A stretch of 64,000 nt of DNA from Gemmatimonadetes bacterium T265. GTDB taxonomy: Bacteria; Gemmatimonadota; Gemmatimonadetes; Gemmatimonadales; Gemmatimonadaceae. The stretch covers positions 2,182,342 to 2,246,341 of the forward strand of contig BPUI01000001.1 in assembly GCA_019973575.1 (NCBI GenBank), in the 5' to 3' direction. Shown piece by piece: positions 14,536-22,761 of the stretch (positions within the stretch are counted from its first letter, which is position 1; each line of letters begins with the position of its first letter). Both the position numbers and the translations under genes were made by a program. A model generated the notes under the pieces. That model had not been told where the DNA came from. It searched no databases and saw only the letters and a list, made by a program, of their open reading frames with translations.

Positions 14536-16400
14536 GCGCGCGGGACGGCGCGGCGCGCGGGCGCGTCAGCGAGCGCGTCGCGCACGACGCCGTGCAGCGC
14601 GTGCGCGGACGCGTGCGGGAGCGCGACGTAGCGTCCCCGCGCCGCCGCGGCGAGGTCGCGCGCTTCGGCGCCGCCGCGCACCGCGGTGTCGACGACGACG
14701 GCGAGGCCGCGCGCCGCCCCGAGCGTGGCGGCGAGCGCACGCGCCGCGCGCTCGGCGTCGGCGCGCGCGCGCTCGCGGCCGGGCGCGCCGTCGAGGGCGA
14801 CGTTGGCGCGGCCGTCGGTGAGCAGCACGACGGCGGGGCGCGCGCCCGCGCGGGCGGCGCCGCGCGCGAGGTCGGCGGCGGCGACGAGCGCCGCGGCGAG
14901 CGGGGTGCCGCCGCCGGCCGGCAGCGCGCTCACGACGCGGCGCGCCCGCGCGAGCGCGCGCGTCGGCGGCAGCAGGACGCTCGCCGCGCCCCCCCGGAAC
15001 GCGACGAGCGCGACCTGGTCCCGCCGCGCGTAGCTCTCCGCCAGCAGCAACTCGGCCGCCCCCTTTGCTTCGGCGAGTCGGCCGAGCGCGGCCGACCCCG
15101 ACGCGTCGACGACGACGACGGTCGTCGTGCCTAACGCGCGCCGGCAGCGCTCGATGCGCAGGTCGCCGAGGCGGACGGCGAGGGAGCCGCCCGGCGTGCG
15201 GCCGCGTGCGCCCTGCCACGGCGCCGCGGCGCGGAGCGTCTCGACGAGGTCGAGACGGCTGCCCCCGCCGGGGCGCCCCGGCCGCATGCCGACGCGGCGG
15301 CCGCGCCGGTCGTCGGCGGACCGTCCGGCGCGGGCCGCGCGCCCCGACGCGCCGCGCGCGGTGCTCGCGCGGGCAGCCCCGCCGGCGCCGGCCGCGTCCA
15401 GCAGATCGGGTGGCAGCGCGGCCCGGGCCGCGGCGACGAGCAGTTCGCGCGTCGCGAGTTCATCCGCCGCCCGTGGCACGTCCTCGCCCGACGACCCGTT
15501 CGCGGACTCGCGCTTGGGGGACGCCGTGGGATTCGGGGGCGGCGCGTCGGCAGGGCCGACGTCGTCGGGTGGTGCGGCTGCGGGGCGCGGGTCCGGTTCG
15601 GGCTCCGCCTCCGGCCGCGACGGCTCGTCGGCCGGGACGCGCACCGCCCGCGGCGCGAGCACGAGCTGCACGGCGGCCGCGAGGTCGTCCTCGTCGGGTG
15701 CCGCACGCTCGGCGGCGCGCGCGAGCGCGCGGGCCACCCGCATCGCGAACACCATCGCGCGCGTCGAGACGATCCCGAACGCGTCGGCGACGTCGCACAG
15801 CGCCGCTACGGCAGCCCGGGCGGGCGCGCGCGGCGCGTCAGCGTCCGCTGTGGGTGCGTCACCTTCGTAGGCTTCCCATACGCCTTCCACGGCCGGCGCA
15901 TACCCGGCCGGCAACCACACGTGGAGCCCGAGTCGCTCGGTGAGGAGCGACGGCACCGCGGCGCGCTCCTCGTCGCCGCAGACGACGGCGACGACCGCGA
16001 GCCGACCGCCCTCGATCGCGTCGGTGACGCGCGCGAGCGTGGCCGTGCGCGCGGCCGCCGCGCGTGGCAGGACGAGCACGCCGCCGTCCGCCTCCGCCAG
16101 CAGTCCGCGTGTTTCCACGCGCGCGCCGGCCGCGAGCGTGGCGACGACGTCGAGCCCGCCCACGAGTCGGTCGTCGCTCACCGCGCTCGGGACGACACGC
16201 CACGGCGCGAGCGGGCGGCGCGCGGCGAGCGCCGCTCGTAACGCCGCGACCCAGCGCTCGCCCTCTTCGGCCCCGGGCGCGACGACCAGGGCTCCGCCCA
16301 GTGCCGCCGCGCCGTCGTCCGCGAGGAGCGCGATCGCGAGGTCGGGGAGCGTCACGCCGGAAGCCGTCACGCCGTCGGCCGTCACACCACGAGCGGTCAC
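14532..16400 (-). CDS. bchD: magnesium chelatase subunit D
   Basis: BchD forms the AAA+ ring with BchI that drives Mg insertion into protoporphyrin IX by BchH. I start it at GTG 16400, which overlaps the bchI stop (GTGA), giving 622 residues. The N-terminal AAA-like domain lacks a proper Walker A, as is usual for BchD. A Pro/Glu-rich linker (residues ~255-295) follows. The C-terminal von Willebrand A domain has its MIDAS start VVVVDASGSAAL and a LLTDGRANV strand. The opening residues repeat GVTA/GVTAS three times, a small in-frame tandem repeat. Confidence 0.93.
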   Translation of the reverse strand: MTARGVTADGVTASGVTLPDLAIALLADDGAAALGGALVVAPGAEEGERWVAALRAALAARRPLAPWRVVPSAVSDDRLVGGLDVVATLAAGARVETRGLLAEADGGVLVLPRAAAARTATLARVTDAIEGGRLAVVAVVCGDEERAAVPSLLTERLGLHVWLPAGYAPAVEGVWEAYEGDAPTADADAPRAPARAAVAALCDVADAFGIVSTRAMVFAMRVARALARAAERAAPDEDDLAAAVQLVLAPRAVRVPADEPSRPEAEPEPDPRPAAAPPDDVGPADAPPPNPTASPKRESANGSSGEDVPRAADELATRELLVAAARAALPPDLLDAAGAGGAARASTARGASGRAARAGRSADDRRGRRVGMRPGRPGGGSRLDLVETLRAAAPWQGARGRTPGGSLAVRLGDLRIERCRRALGTTTVVVVDASGSAALGRLAEAKGAAELLLAESYARRDQVALVAFRGGAASVLLPPTRALARARRVVSALPAGGGTPLAAALVAAADLARGAARAGARPAVVLLTDGRANVALDGAPGRERARADAERAARALAATLGAARGLAVVVDTAVRGGAEARDLAAAARGRYVALPHASAHALHGVVRDALADAPARRAVPRA

Positions 16401-17479
16401 ACCACGGCCGCGCCGAACAGCTCGCCCACGGCCCGCTCGACGCGCGCGCTCGAGCCCGCGTCGTCGAGCGGGTCGCGCCGCAGGCGGTGGCGGAGCGCCA
16501 TCGACGCCACGCGGCGGAGGTGCCCGTCGTCGACGACGGACGCGCCGTCGTACGCCGCCGTCGCCCGCGCGGCACGGAGCAGCGTGAGCTCGCCGCGGAC
16601 GCCGTCGGTGCCGAGCCGGGCGCAGAGCTCCGCGCCGCGGCGGAGGACGGCGTGCGGCACCGCGACGGCGCCGATCCGCGAGCGCGCGTCCGTGACGCGG
16701 CGTCGCACCGTGGCTTCCGCGCGCGCCCATTGCCGCGCGAAGCCCTCCGGGTCACGGTCGAACGCGTCGCGCCGCAGCACCGCCTCGACGCGCGCGTCCG
16801 GATCCGCCGGCGTCGTCACCTCGACCGAGACGCCGAAGCGGTCGAGGAGCTGGGGGCGCAGGTCGCCCTCTTCCGGGTTGCCGCTGCCGACGAGGACGAA
16901 GCGCGCGGGGTGGCGCACCGAGAGCCCCTCGCGCTCGACGACGTTCTCGCCCGACTGCGAGACGTCGAGCAAGAGGTCGACGAGGTGGTCCTCGAGCAGG
17001 TTCACCTCGTCGACGTAGAGGAACCCGCGGTGCGCGCGCGCGAGGAGGCCGGGCTCGTAGGCCTTCTCGCCGGTGCGGAGCGCGCGCTCGAGGTCGAGGG
17101 CGCCGACGACGCGGTCCTCGGTGGCGCCGAGTGGAAGGTCGACGACCGGGACCGGGGCGCGGCGCGCGCGAGCGCGGGCGCCGGCGTGCTCGCGCGCGTG
17201 ACACTCGTCGCAGCGGGCGCCGTTCGCGGTCGGGTCGCAGCCGTAGCGGCAGGCCGCGTCGACGACGAGCGGGGGGAGCACGCCGGCGAGCGCGCGCACC
17301 GCGGTGCTCTTGCCCGTGCCGCGGTGTCCCTGGACGAGCACCCCGCCGATGCCCGGGTCGACGGCCGCGATGAGGAGCGCCGCCTTCATCTCGTCCTGCC
17401 CGACGATCGCGGTGAACGGAAAACGCGCGTGCACGGGGCGGGGGGCTTCGGGGTGAGGCAGGTCGGCGCGCGTCGCCAC
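16397..17479 (-). CDS. bchI: magnesium chelatase ATPase subunit I
   Basis: A 360-residue AAA+ ATPase, full length for the family. Walker A is GHRGTGKST (residues ~50-58) and Walker B is FLYVDEVNLL. A Cys cluster (CRYGCDP, CDEC) lies between them, as in other BchI. It hydrolyses ATP in the hexameric ring that works on BchD and BchH at the first committed step of the pathway. It is first in the leftward unit, transcribed from a promoter at 17519-17547 that overlaps a PpsR-type palindrome. The start at ATG 17479 leaves a 40-base leader. Confidence 0.96.
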   Translation of the reverse strand: MATRADLPHPEAPRPVHARFPFTAIVGQDEMKAALLIAAVDPGIGGVLVQGHRGTGKSTAVRALAGVLPPLVVDAACRYGCDPTANGARCDECHAREHAGARARARRAPVPVVDLPLGATEDRVVGALDLERALRTGEKAYEPGLLARAHRGFLYVDEVNLLEDHLVDLLLDVSQSGENVVEREGLSVRHPARFVLVGSGNPEEGDLRPQLLDRFGVSVEVTTPADPDARVEAVLRRDAFDRDPEGFARQWARAEATVRRRVTDARSRIGAVAVPHAVLRRGAELCARLGTDGVRGELTLLRAARATAAYDGASVVDDGHLRRVASMALRHRLRRDPLDDAGSSARVERAVGELFGAAVV

Positions 17480-17518
17480 GCGCCCGCGATGGATCCCGAT
17501 CGGGATCCCGCTCGCGCT

Positions 17519-17547
17519 ACAGTAGGGGGCGGAACGGGATGTCGCAA
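17519..17547 (-). promoter_or_regulatory. sigma-70-like promoter for bchI-bchD-puhE
   Basis: Read on the minus strand: TTGCGA (-35, 17547-17542), 17-base spacer, TACTGT (-10, 17524-17519). It mirrors the divergent crtF promoter. The -35 lies inside the TGT-N12-ACA palindrome at 17540-17557, a typical repressor position. Confidence 0.7.
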
Positions 17548-17582
17548 TCCGTTGACACTCGCTTTGTCAACGACTCTTGACA
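17540..17582. promoter_or_regulatory. pair of PpsR/CrtJ-type operators (TGT-N12-ACA)
   Basis: Two perfect matches to the PpsR consensus are visible: 17540-17557 (TGTCGCAATCCGTTGACA) and 17565-17582 (TGTCAACGACTCTTGACA). They are 7 bases apart, and each covers the -35 of one of the divergent promoters. Paired sites fit the known cooperative binding of PpsR/CrtJ tetramers. Expected result: repression of bchID-puhE and crtF-bchCXYZ under oxygen. Confidence 0.8.
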
Positions 17583-17605
17583 GTTGTCGGACCCGCCCCT
17601 ACTAT
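17577..17605 (+). promoter_or_regulatory. sigma-70-like promoter for crtF-bchCXYZ
   Basis: TTGACA (17577-17582), exactly 17 bases, TACTAT (17600-17605), a near-consensus promoter. Its -35 is the right arm of the operator at 17565-17582. Confidence 0.75.
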
Positions 17606-17659
17606 CGCGCTCGCCGGATCCCCGGGGCGCGTGCGCCGCGACGGGACCACCGGTCACCC

Positions 17660-18955
17660 GTGCACGCCGTCGTCCCCGGCGTTCACGAGCGCCCTCGTGC
17701 CGGAGCGACCCCCTTGACGCTCGCCGGGCCCTTGCCGTCTTCCGCGAACCCGCGCGCCGAACGCGTGGGCGGCGCGCGCGCCGCGCCCGAAGCGCCCGAG
17801 CCCGGCCCGGCGCCCGCGCGCGCGGCGGCCACGTGGGCCGAGCGGCTGGAGGACCGGGCGCTTGGCGCGCGGGACCGGCTGTACGCGAGCGCGACGTTCC
17901 AGCGGTGGGCGGCGCGAGTGCCCGTGGTGCGCGGCATCGCGCGGCGGCGCTCGCGCGCGGTGTTCGACCTCGTCGCGGGGTTCGCGTACACGCAGACGGT
18001 CGCCGCGTGCGTGCAGTGCGGGCTGCTGACCCTGGTCTCCGATGGGCCGGTCCGGGAGGACGCGTTGCTCGAGCGGCTCGAGCTGCCGACCGACGGCGCG
18101 CGGCGGCTGCTCGCCGCGGCCGCCGCGCTCGGCCTCGTCGAGCGGCGCACGGGCGGGCGGTGGGGCCTCGGCGCGACGGGCGGCCCGCTGCTCGCGAGCC
18201 CTGGGCTCGCGCAGCTGGTCGAGCACAACGCCCTGCTCTACGACGACCTGCGCGACCCGCTCGCGCTCCTCCGCCGCGCGCCGGGTGACGACCAGACCGC
18301 GCTCGCCGCCTACTGGCCCTACACCGACGCGCCCCGCCGCGCGCGACTCGGCGCCGCGGACGTGTCCGGCTACTCGGCGCTCATGGCGGCCACCGTGGCC
18401 CCGCTCTCCGACGAACTGCTCGACGCGGTGCCGCTCCGCGACCGGCGCGCGCTGCTCGACGTCGGCGGCGGCGACGGCGTGTTCGTGCTCGCCGCCGCGC
18501 GGCGGCACCCGCGGCTCGCCTGCACGCTGTTCGACCTCGCCCCGGTCGCGGCGCGGGCGCGGCGGCGGGTGGCGGAGGCGGGGCAGGGCGCCCGCGTGCA
18601 GGTCGTCGGCGGCGACTTCCAGCGTGATGCCTTGCCGGCGGGGGCCGACGTCGCGACGCTCGTCCGCGTCTGCCTCGACCACGACGACGCGACCGTGAGC
18701 GCCCTGCTCCGCCGCGTGCGCGCGTCGCTCGCGCCTCATAGCATGGTCGTCATCGCGGAGCCGCTTGCCGGCGTGCGCGGGGCGGAGGCGGTGGGCGACG
18801 TGTACTTCGCCTACTACCTGCGCGCGATGGGGCGCGGGCGCGCCCGCACGGCGGCCGAGTTCCGCGCGCTGCTCGAGGGCGCGGGCTTCCGGCGCGTGCG
18901 CGTGCGGCCGACGCGGTACCCGGTCGTCGCGGGCGTGATCACGGGGGAGCTGTGA
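17660..18955 (+). CDS. crtF: CrtF, demethylspheroidene-type O-methyltransferase
   Basis: CrtF methylates the tertiary hydroxyl of acyclic carotenoids. I start at GTG 17660 (431 residues); TTG 17714, with GGAG nine bases upstream, is an alternative. Conserved features are YASATFQRWAARVPVVRGIARRR, the N-terminal dimerisation helices, LLDVGGGDGVFVLAAARRHP (SAM motif I), GGDFQRDALPAGADV, and a DHDDATVSALL motif near the catalytic region. The related C-20 methyltransferase BchU is the main alternative, but the order crtF-bchCXYZ is canonical for crtF. It is first in the rightward operon, under PpsR-type control. Confidence 0.8.
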   Translation: MHAVVPGVHERPRAGATPLTLAGPLPSSANPRAERVGGARAAPEAPEPGPAPARAAATWAERLEDRALGARDRLYASATFQRWAARVPVVRGIARRRSRAVFDLVAGFAYTQTVAACVQCGLLTLVSDGPVREDALLERLELPTDGARRLLAAAAALGLVERRTGGRWGLGATGGPLLASPGLAQLVEHNALLYDDLRDPLALLRRAPGDDQTALAAYWPYTDAPRRARLGAADVSGYSALMAATVAPLSDELLDAVPLRDRRALLDVGGGDGVFVLAAARRHPRLACTLFDLAPVAARARRRVAEAGQGARVQVVGGDFQRDALPAGADVATLVRVCLDHDDATVSALLRRVRASLAPHSMVVIAEPLAGVRGAEAVGDVYFAYYLRAMGRGRARTAAEFRALLEGAGFRRVRVRPTRYPVVAGVITGEL

Positions 18956-19968
18956 CGGCGGCGACGACGGACGTCCCGCGCGCGGCGGCGTACGACGCCC
19001 GCACTCCCGCCGTCCCGTTCGAGGCGCTCGCCGTGGTCCTCGAGGCGCCCGGGACGCTCTCGCTCCGCCCGGTGGCGCACCGCGCGCCGGGGGACGCCGA
19101 CGCGGTCGTCGAGGTCGAGTGGACGGGGATCAGCGCCGGCACCGAGCGGCTGTTCTGGCGGGGGACGATGCCCCAGTTCCCCGGCCTGCGGTACCCGCTG
19201 ATCCCCGGGTACGAGACCGTCGGGCGCGTCGTGTGGGCCGGGCCGGGGTCGGGGCGCGCGTTAGGCGACCGGGTCTTCGTCCCCGGCGCATACAGCGCCA
19301 TCGAGGTCGCCAACCTGTTCGGCGGGGCGTGCCGTCGGCTCGTCGCGCCCGGCGCGCGCCTGGTGGCGCTCGACGCCGAGCGCGGCGCGGAGGCCATCCT
19401 CCTGGCGCTCGCGGCGACGGCGCTGCACGCGGTGCGCGGCGGCGCGGCGCTCCCCGACCTCATCGTCGGGCACGGCACGCTGGGCCGGCTCGCCGCGCGC
19501 CTCGTCGTCGCGTTAGGCGGCGCGCCGCCGACGGTGTGGGAGGTCGACGAGGCGCGCCGCGGCGGCGCGGCCGGCTACCCCGTCCTCACCTCCGACGCGG
19601 ACGCGCGGCGCGACTACGCGTGCGTCTGCGAGCTGAGCGGGTCGGGCGCGCTGCTCGACGCGCTGATCGGGCGGCTCGCGAAGGGGGGCGAGGTCGTGCT
19701 CGCCGGCTTCTACGCGGCGCCGCTCACCTTCGAGTACGTCCCCGCGTTCATGCGCGAGGCGCGGGTGCGCGTCGCGGCGGGGTGGGCGCCGGAGGACCTG
19801 GCCGACGCGCGCGCGCTCGTCGCGCGCGGCGCGCTCTCGCTCGGCGGGATCGCCACGCACGCGGCCGACGTGTCGTTAGGCACCGCGGCGGTGCGCGACG
19901 CGTACGCGACGGCGTTCGACGACCCCGCCTGCATCAAGATGATCCTCGACTGGAGGTCCTGCCCGTGA
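18952..19968 (+). CDS. bchC: BchC, 3-hydroxyethyl (bacterio)chlorophyllide a dehydrogenase
   Basis: BchC oxidises the C-3 hydroxyethyl group to acetyl, late in bacteriochlorophyllide a synthesis. The 338-residue product is an MDR-type dehydrogenase without the structural zinc Cys cluster: VEWTGISAGTERLFWRGTMP at residues ~48-67, PLIPGYETVGRVV, and a Rossmann part (LIVGHGTLGRLAARLVVALGG). GTG 18952 overlaps the crtF stop and its own stop overlaps bchX, so crtF-bchC-bchX are translationally coupled. Confidence 0.92.
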   Translation: MTAATTDVPRAAAYDARTPAVPFEALAVVLEAPGTLSLRPVAHRAPGDADAVVEVEWTGISAGTERLFWRGTMPQFPGLRYPLIPGYETVGRVVWAGPGSGRALGDRVFVPGAYSAIEVANLFGGACRRLVAPGARLVALDAERGAEAILLALAATALHAVRGGAALPDLIVGHGTLGRLAARLVVALGGAPPTVWEVDEARRGGAAGYPVLTSDADARRDYACVCELSGSGALLDALIGRLAKGGEVVLAGFYAAPLTFEYVPAFMREARVRVAAGWAPEDLADARALVARGALSLGGIATHAADVSLGTAAVRDAYATAFDDPACIKMILDWRSCP

Positions 19969-21008
19969 CGGCCGTCGCCCTGCCCCCGACCGTGAGCACC
20001 CCCGCGTCCCCGCTCGTCCAGATGGGCCGCCGCCTGCGCGCCGAGGCGGCGGTAGAACCCGACGCGCCGCCCGCCGGCCAGGCGTCGGCCGGCGAAGTGA
20101 CGAAAGCGACGCAGGTGATCGCCATCTACGGCAAGGGCGGCATCGGCAAGAGCTTCACGCTCGCCAACCTGTCGTACATGATGGCGCAGCAGGGCAAGCG
20201 CGTGCTGCTCATCGGCTGCGACCCGAAGAGCGACACGACGTCGCTGCTCTTCGGCGGCCGGGCGTGTCCGACGATCATCGAGACGTCGAGCCGCAAGAAG
20301 CTCGCGGGCGAGGAGGTGTCGATCTCCGACGTGTGCTTCAAGCGCGACGGCGTGTTCGCGATGGAGTTAGGCGGCCCCGAGGTCGGCCGCGGCTGCGGCG
20401 GCCGGGGGATCATCCACGGCTTCGAGCTGCTCGAGAAGCTCGGCTTCCACGAGTGGGGCTTCGACTACGTGCTCCTCGACTTCCTGGGCGACGTCGTCTG
20501 CGGCGGCTTCGGGCTCCCGATCGCGCGCGACATGTGCCAGAAGGTGATCGTCGTCGGCTCCAACGACCTGCAGTCGCTCTACGTCGCCAACAACGTCTGT
20601 TCGGCCGTCGAGTACTTCCGCAAGCTGGGCGGGAACGTCGGCGTGGCGGGGCTCGTGGTGAACAAGGACGACGGCACGGGCGAGGCGCAGCGCTTCGCCG
20701 ACGCGGCCGGGATCCCGGTGCTCGCGGCGATCCCCGCGCACGAGGACATCCGGCGCAAGAGCGCGAACTACGAGATCATCGGACGCCCCGGCACGCGCTG
20801 GGCGCCGGTGTTCGAGCAACTCGCGACCGCGGTGGCCGAGGCGCCGCCGGAGCGTCCGCGGCCGCTGTCGCAGACCGCGCTCCTGGACCTGTTCGCGGCC
20901 GAGGCGGTGGGGCGGGACGTGGTGCTCGACCCGGCGACGATGGCCGACATGTGCGGGCGCGAGCCGGTCGCGCGGCCGTCGCTCGAAGTCGTCTACGACG
21001 CCGTCTGA
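19965..21008 (+). CDS. bchX: BchX, chlorophyllide reductase iron protein
   Basis: A NifH-like ATPase that passes electrons to BchYZ for reduction of the chlorin B ring. It starts at GTG 19965, overlapping the bchC stop, with TGGAGG upstream, and is 347 residues long. The P-loop is [10 protein letters not shown]. The two [4Fe-4S] cysteines that bridge the dimer are in GRGCGGRG and GDVVCGGFG. The first ~45 residues are a variable leader before TQVIAIYGKGG. The Phe after the P-loop Ser distinguishes BchX from BchL (KST), which is also present. Confidence 0.96.
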   Translation: MTAVALPPTVSTPASPLVQMGRRLRAEAAVEPDAPPAGQASAGEVTKATQVIAIYGKGGIGKSFTLANLSYMMAQQGKRVLLIGCDPKSDTTSLLFGGRACPTIIETSSRKKLAGEEVSISDVCFKRDGVFAMELGGPEVGRGCGGRGIIHGFELLEKLGFHEWGFDYVLLDFLGDVVCGGFGLPIARDMCQKVIVVGSNDLQSLYVANNVCSAVEYFRKLGGNVGVAGLVVNKDDGTGEAQRFADAAGIPVLAAIPAHEDIRRKSANYEIIGRPGTRWAPVFEQLATAVAEAPPERPRPLSQTALLDLFAAEAVGRDVVLDPATMADMCGREPVARPSLEVVYDAV

Positions 21009-21017
21009 GGCGCGCCG

Positions 21018-22556
21018 GTGACCACCCTCGTCGCGTCTAACACGACCCCGTCCGCGGCGGCCGGGGCGGACGGCCTCGGCTGCCACGCCGGGGCCGAGCA
21101 GCTGCACGCGGCCGCGACCGCGGCGGGGAAGGGCGAGGTGCTCGACGGGTTCGCGCGCGACTACCCCAAGGGCGCGCACGACCGGCCGCAGAGCATGTGC
21201 CCCGCGTTCGGTTCGCTGCGCGTCGGGCTGCGCATGCGGCGCACGGCGACCGTGCTCTCGGGGAGCGCGTGCTGCGTGTACGGGCTCACGTTTACGAGCC
21301 ACTTCTACGGTGCGCGCCGCACGGTGGGCTACGTGCCGTTCAACTCCGAGTCGCTCGTCACGGGCAAGCTGTTCGAGGACATCCGCGACGCGGTGCACGC
21401 GCTCGCCGACCCGGCGCAGTACGACGCGATCGTCGTCACCAACCTGTGCGTGCCGACGGCGTCGGGCGTGCCGTTGCAGCTGCTGCCGAAGGAGATCAAC
21501 GGCGTGCGCGTGGTCGGCATCGACGTGCCGGGCTTCGGCGTGCCGACGCACGCGGAGGCCAAGGACGTGCTCGCGGGCGCGATGCTCCGCTACGCGCGCG
21601 GCGAGGTCGAGCAGGGCCCGGTGCGCGCGCCGCGCACGGGCGTGAGCGCGAAGCCGACGGTCACGCTGCTCGGCGAGCTGTTCCCCGCGGACCCGGTCGT
21701 CATCGGCCGCCTGCTGGAACCGTTAGGCCTCGCGGCCGGCCCCGCCGTGCCGACGCGCGAGTGGCGCGAGCTCTACGCCGCGCTCGACGGCGCGGTCGTG
21801 GCGGCGCTGCACCCGTTCTACGTCGCGTCGGTGCGCGAGTTCGAGGCCGCGGGGCGCCCGGTGCTCCCCTCGGCGCCGGTCGGCGTCGAGGGCACCGCGG
21901 CCTGGCTTGAGGCGGTCGGCGCGGCGACCGGCGCGGCGCGTTCGGCCATCGACGCGTCCAAGGGCGTGCTCTTCCCGATGCGCGCCGCGCTCGCGGCCAA
22001 CCCGGTGAAGGCGCGCGTGACGATGTCCGGCTACGAGGGCTCGGAGCTGATCGTCGCGCGGCTGCTGGTCGAGAGCGGGGCCGACGTGCGCTACGTCGGC
22101 ACCGCGTGCCCGCGCACGCCGTGGAGCGAGCCGGACCGCGCGTGGTTGGAGTCCCGCGGCGTCCACGTACAGTACCGCGCCTCGCTGGAGCAGGACCTCG
22201 CGGCGTTCGAGGAGTTCCGCCCCGACGTGGCGATCGGGACGACGCCCGTCGTGCAGCACGCGAAGGAGCGCGGCGTGCCCGCGCTCTACTTCACGAACCT
22301 CATCTCCGCGCGCCCGCTCATGGGGCCGGCGGGGGCGGGGGCGCTCGCGCCCGTCGTGAACGGTGCGGTGGCGAACCGCGCGCGCTTCGACACGATGCGC
22401 GAGTTCTTCGACGGGGTGGGGGAGGGGGCCGCGGCGGGGGTGTGGGAGGCCGGCGGCCTCGCGAAGGCGCCCGAGGACCGGCCGGAGTTCCGGGAGCACT
22501 ACAAGCGCCAGCTCGTGAAGCTGGCGCGGGCGCGCAAGGCGGAGGAGATGGTGTGA
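21018..22556 (+). CDS. bchY: BchY, chlorophyllide reductase subunit
   Basis: A 512-residue NifD/NifK-type subunit that, with BchZ, forms the catalytic heterotetramer of chlorophyllide a oxidoreductase. Cys ligand positions are visible in SMCPAFGSLRVG (~residue 60), SGSACCVYGL and VTNLCVPTASG. C-terminal nitrogenase-like motifs include VTMSGYEGSELIVARLL and RPDVAIGTTPVVQHAKE. It starts at GTG 21018, nine bases after bchX. An inverted-repeat element separates it from bchZ. Confidence 0.95.
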   Translation: MTTLVASNTTPSAAAGADGLGCHAGAEQLHAAATAAGKGEVLDGFARDYPKGAHDRPQSMCPAFGSLRVGLRMRRTATVLSGSACCVYGLTFTSHFYGARRTVGYVPFNSESLVTGKLFEDIRDAVHALADPAQYDAIVVTNLCVPTASGVPLQLLPKEINGVRVVGIDVPGFGVPTHAEAKDVLAGAMLRYARGEVEQGPVRAPRTGVSAKPTVTLLGELFPADPVVIGRLLEPLGLAAGPAVPTREWRELYAALDGAVVAALHPFYVASVREFEAAGRPVLPSAPVGVEGTAAWLEAVGAATGAARSAIDASKGVLFPMRAALAANPVKARVTMSGYEGSELIVARLLVESGADVRYVGTACPRTPWSEPDRAWLESRGVHVQYRASLEQDLAAFEEFRPDVAIGTTPVVQHAKERGVPALYFTNLISARPLMGPAGAGALAPVVNGAVANRARFDTMREFFDGVGEGAAAGVWEAGGLAKAPEDRPEFREHYKRQLVKLARARKAEEMV

Positions 22557-22585
22557 TGCGCGCGCGTCACTGGAACGGTACGGCG

Positions 22586-22709
22586 TGTCATCCTGAGCGG
22601 AGCGAAGGATCGCTGTCCTCGGGAAGACACGTCGTACGGCCAGCGTCCGCGGGATGGTCGCCTCGGATAGCGATCCTTCGCCTGCGCTGCGCTCCGGCTC
22701 AGGATGACA
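22586..22709. repeat. inverted-repeat element, copy 1 (bchY-bchZ gap)
   Basis: The left arm begins TGTCATCCTGAGCGGAGCG and the right arm ends in its near-complement, CGGCTCAGGATGACA. The two ~26-base arms enclose ~70 bases. The element fills most of the bchY-bchZ spacer, so the message could fold into a long hairpin there. Its centre shares GCTGTCC and GTCGCCTCGGATAGC with copy 4. It contains no open frame. Confidence 0.85.
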
Positions 22710-22761
22710 GCCGCTGCTTCTCGTCCGCCGCTCCTTCCCTGGTCGCCGCGGAGGCGCGCCC

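Noticed and set aside
17660-18955. BchU (C-20 methyltransferase) as the identity of the methyltransferase before bchC
   Set aside because: BchU belongs to bacteriochlorophyll c/d-type organisms; the order crtF-bchCXYZ and the N-terminal FQRWAA..P..R..ARRR pattern fit CrtF.
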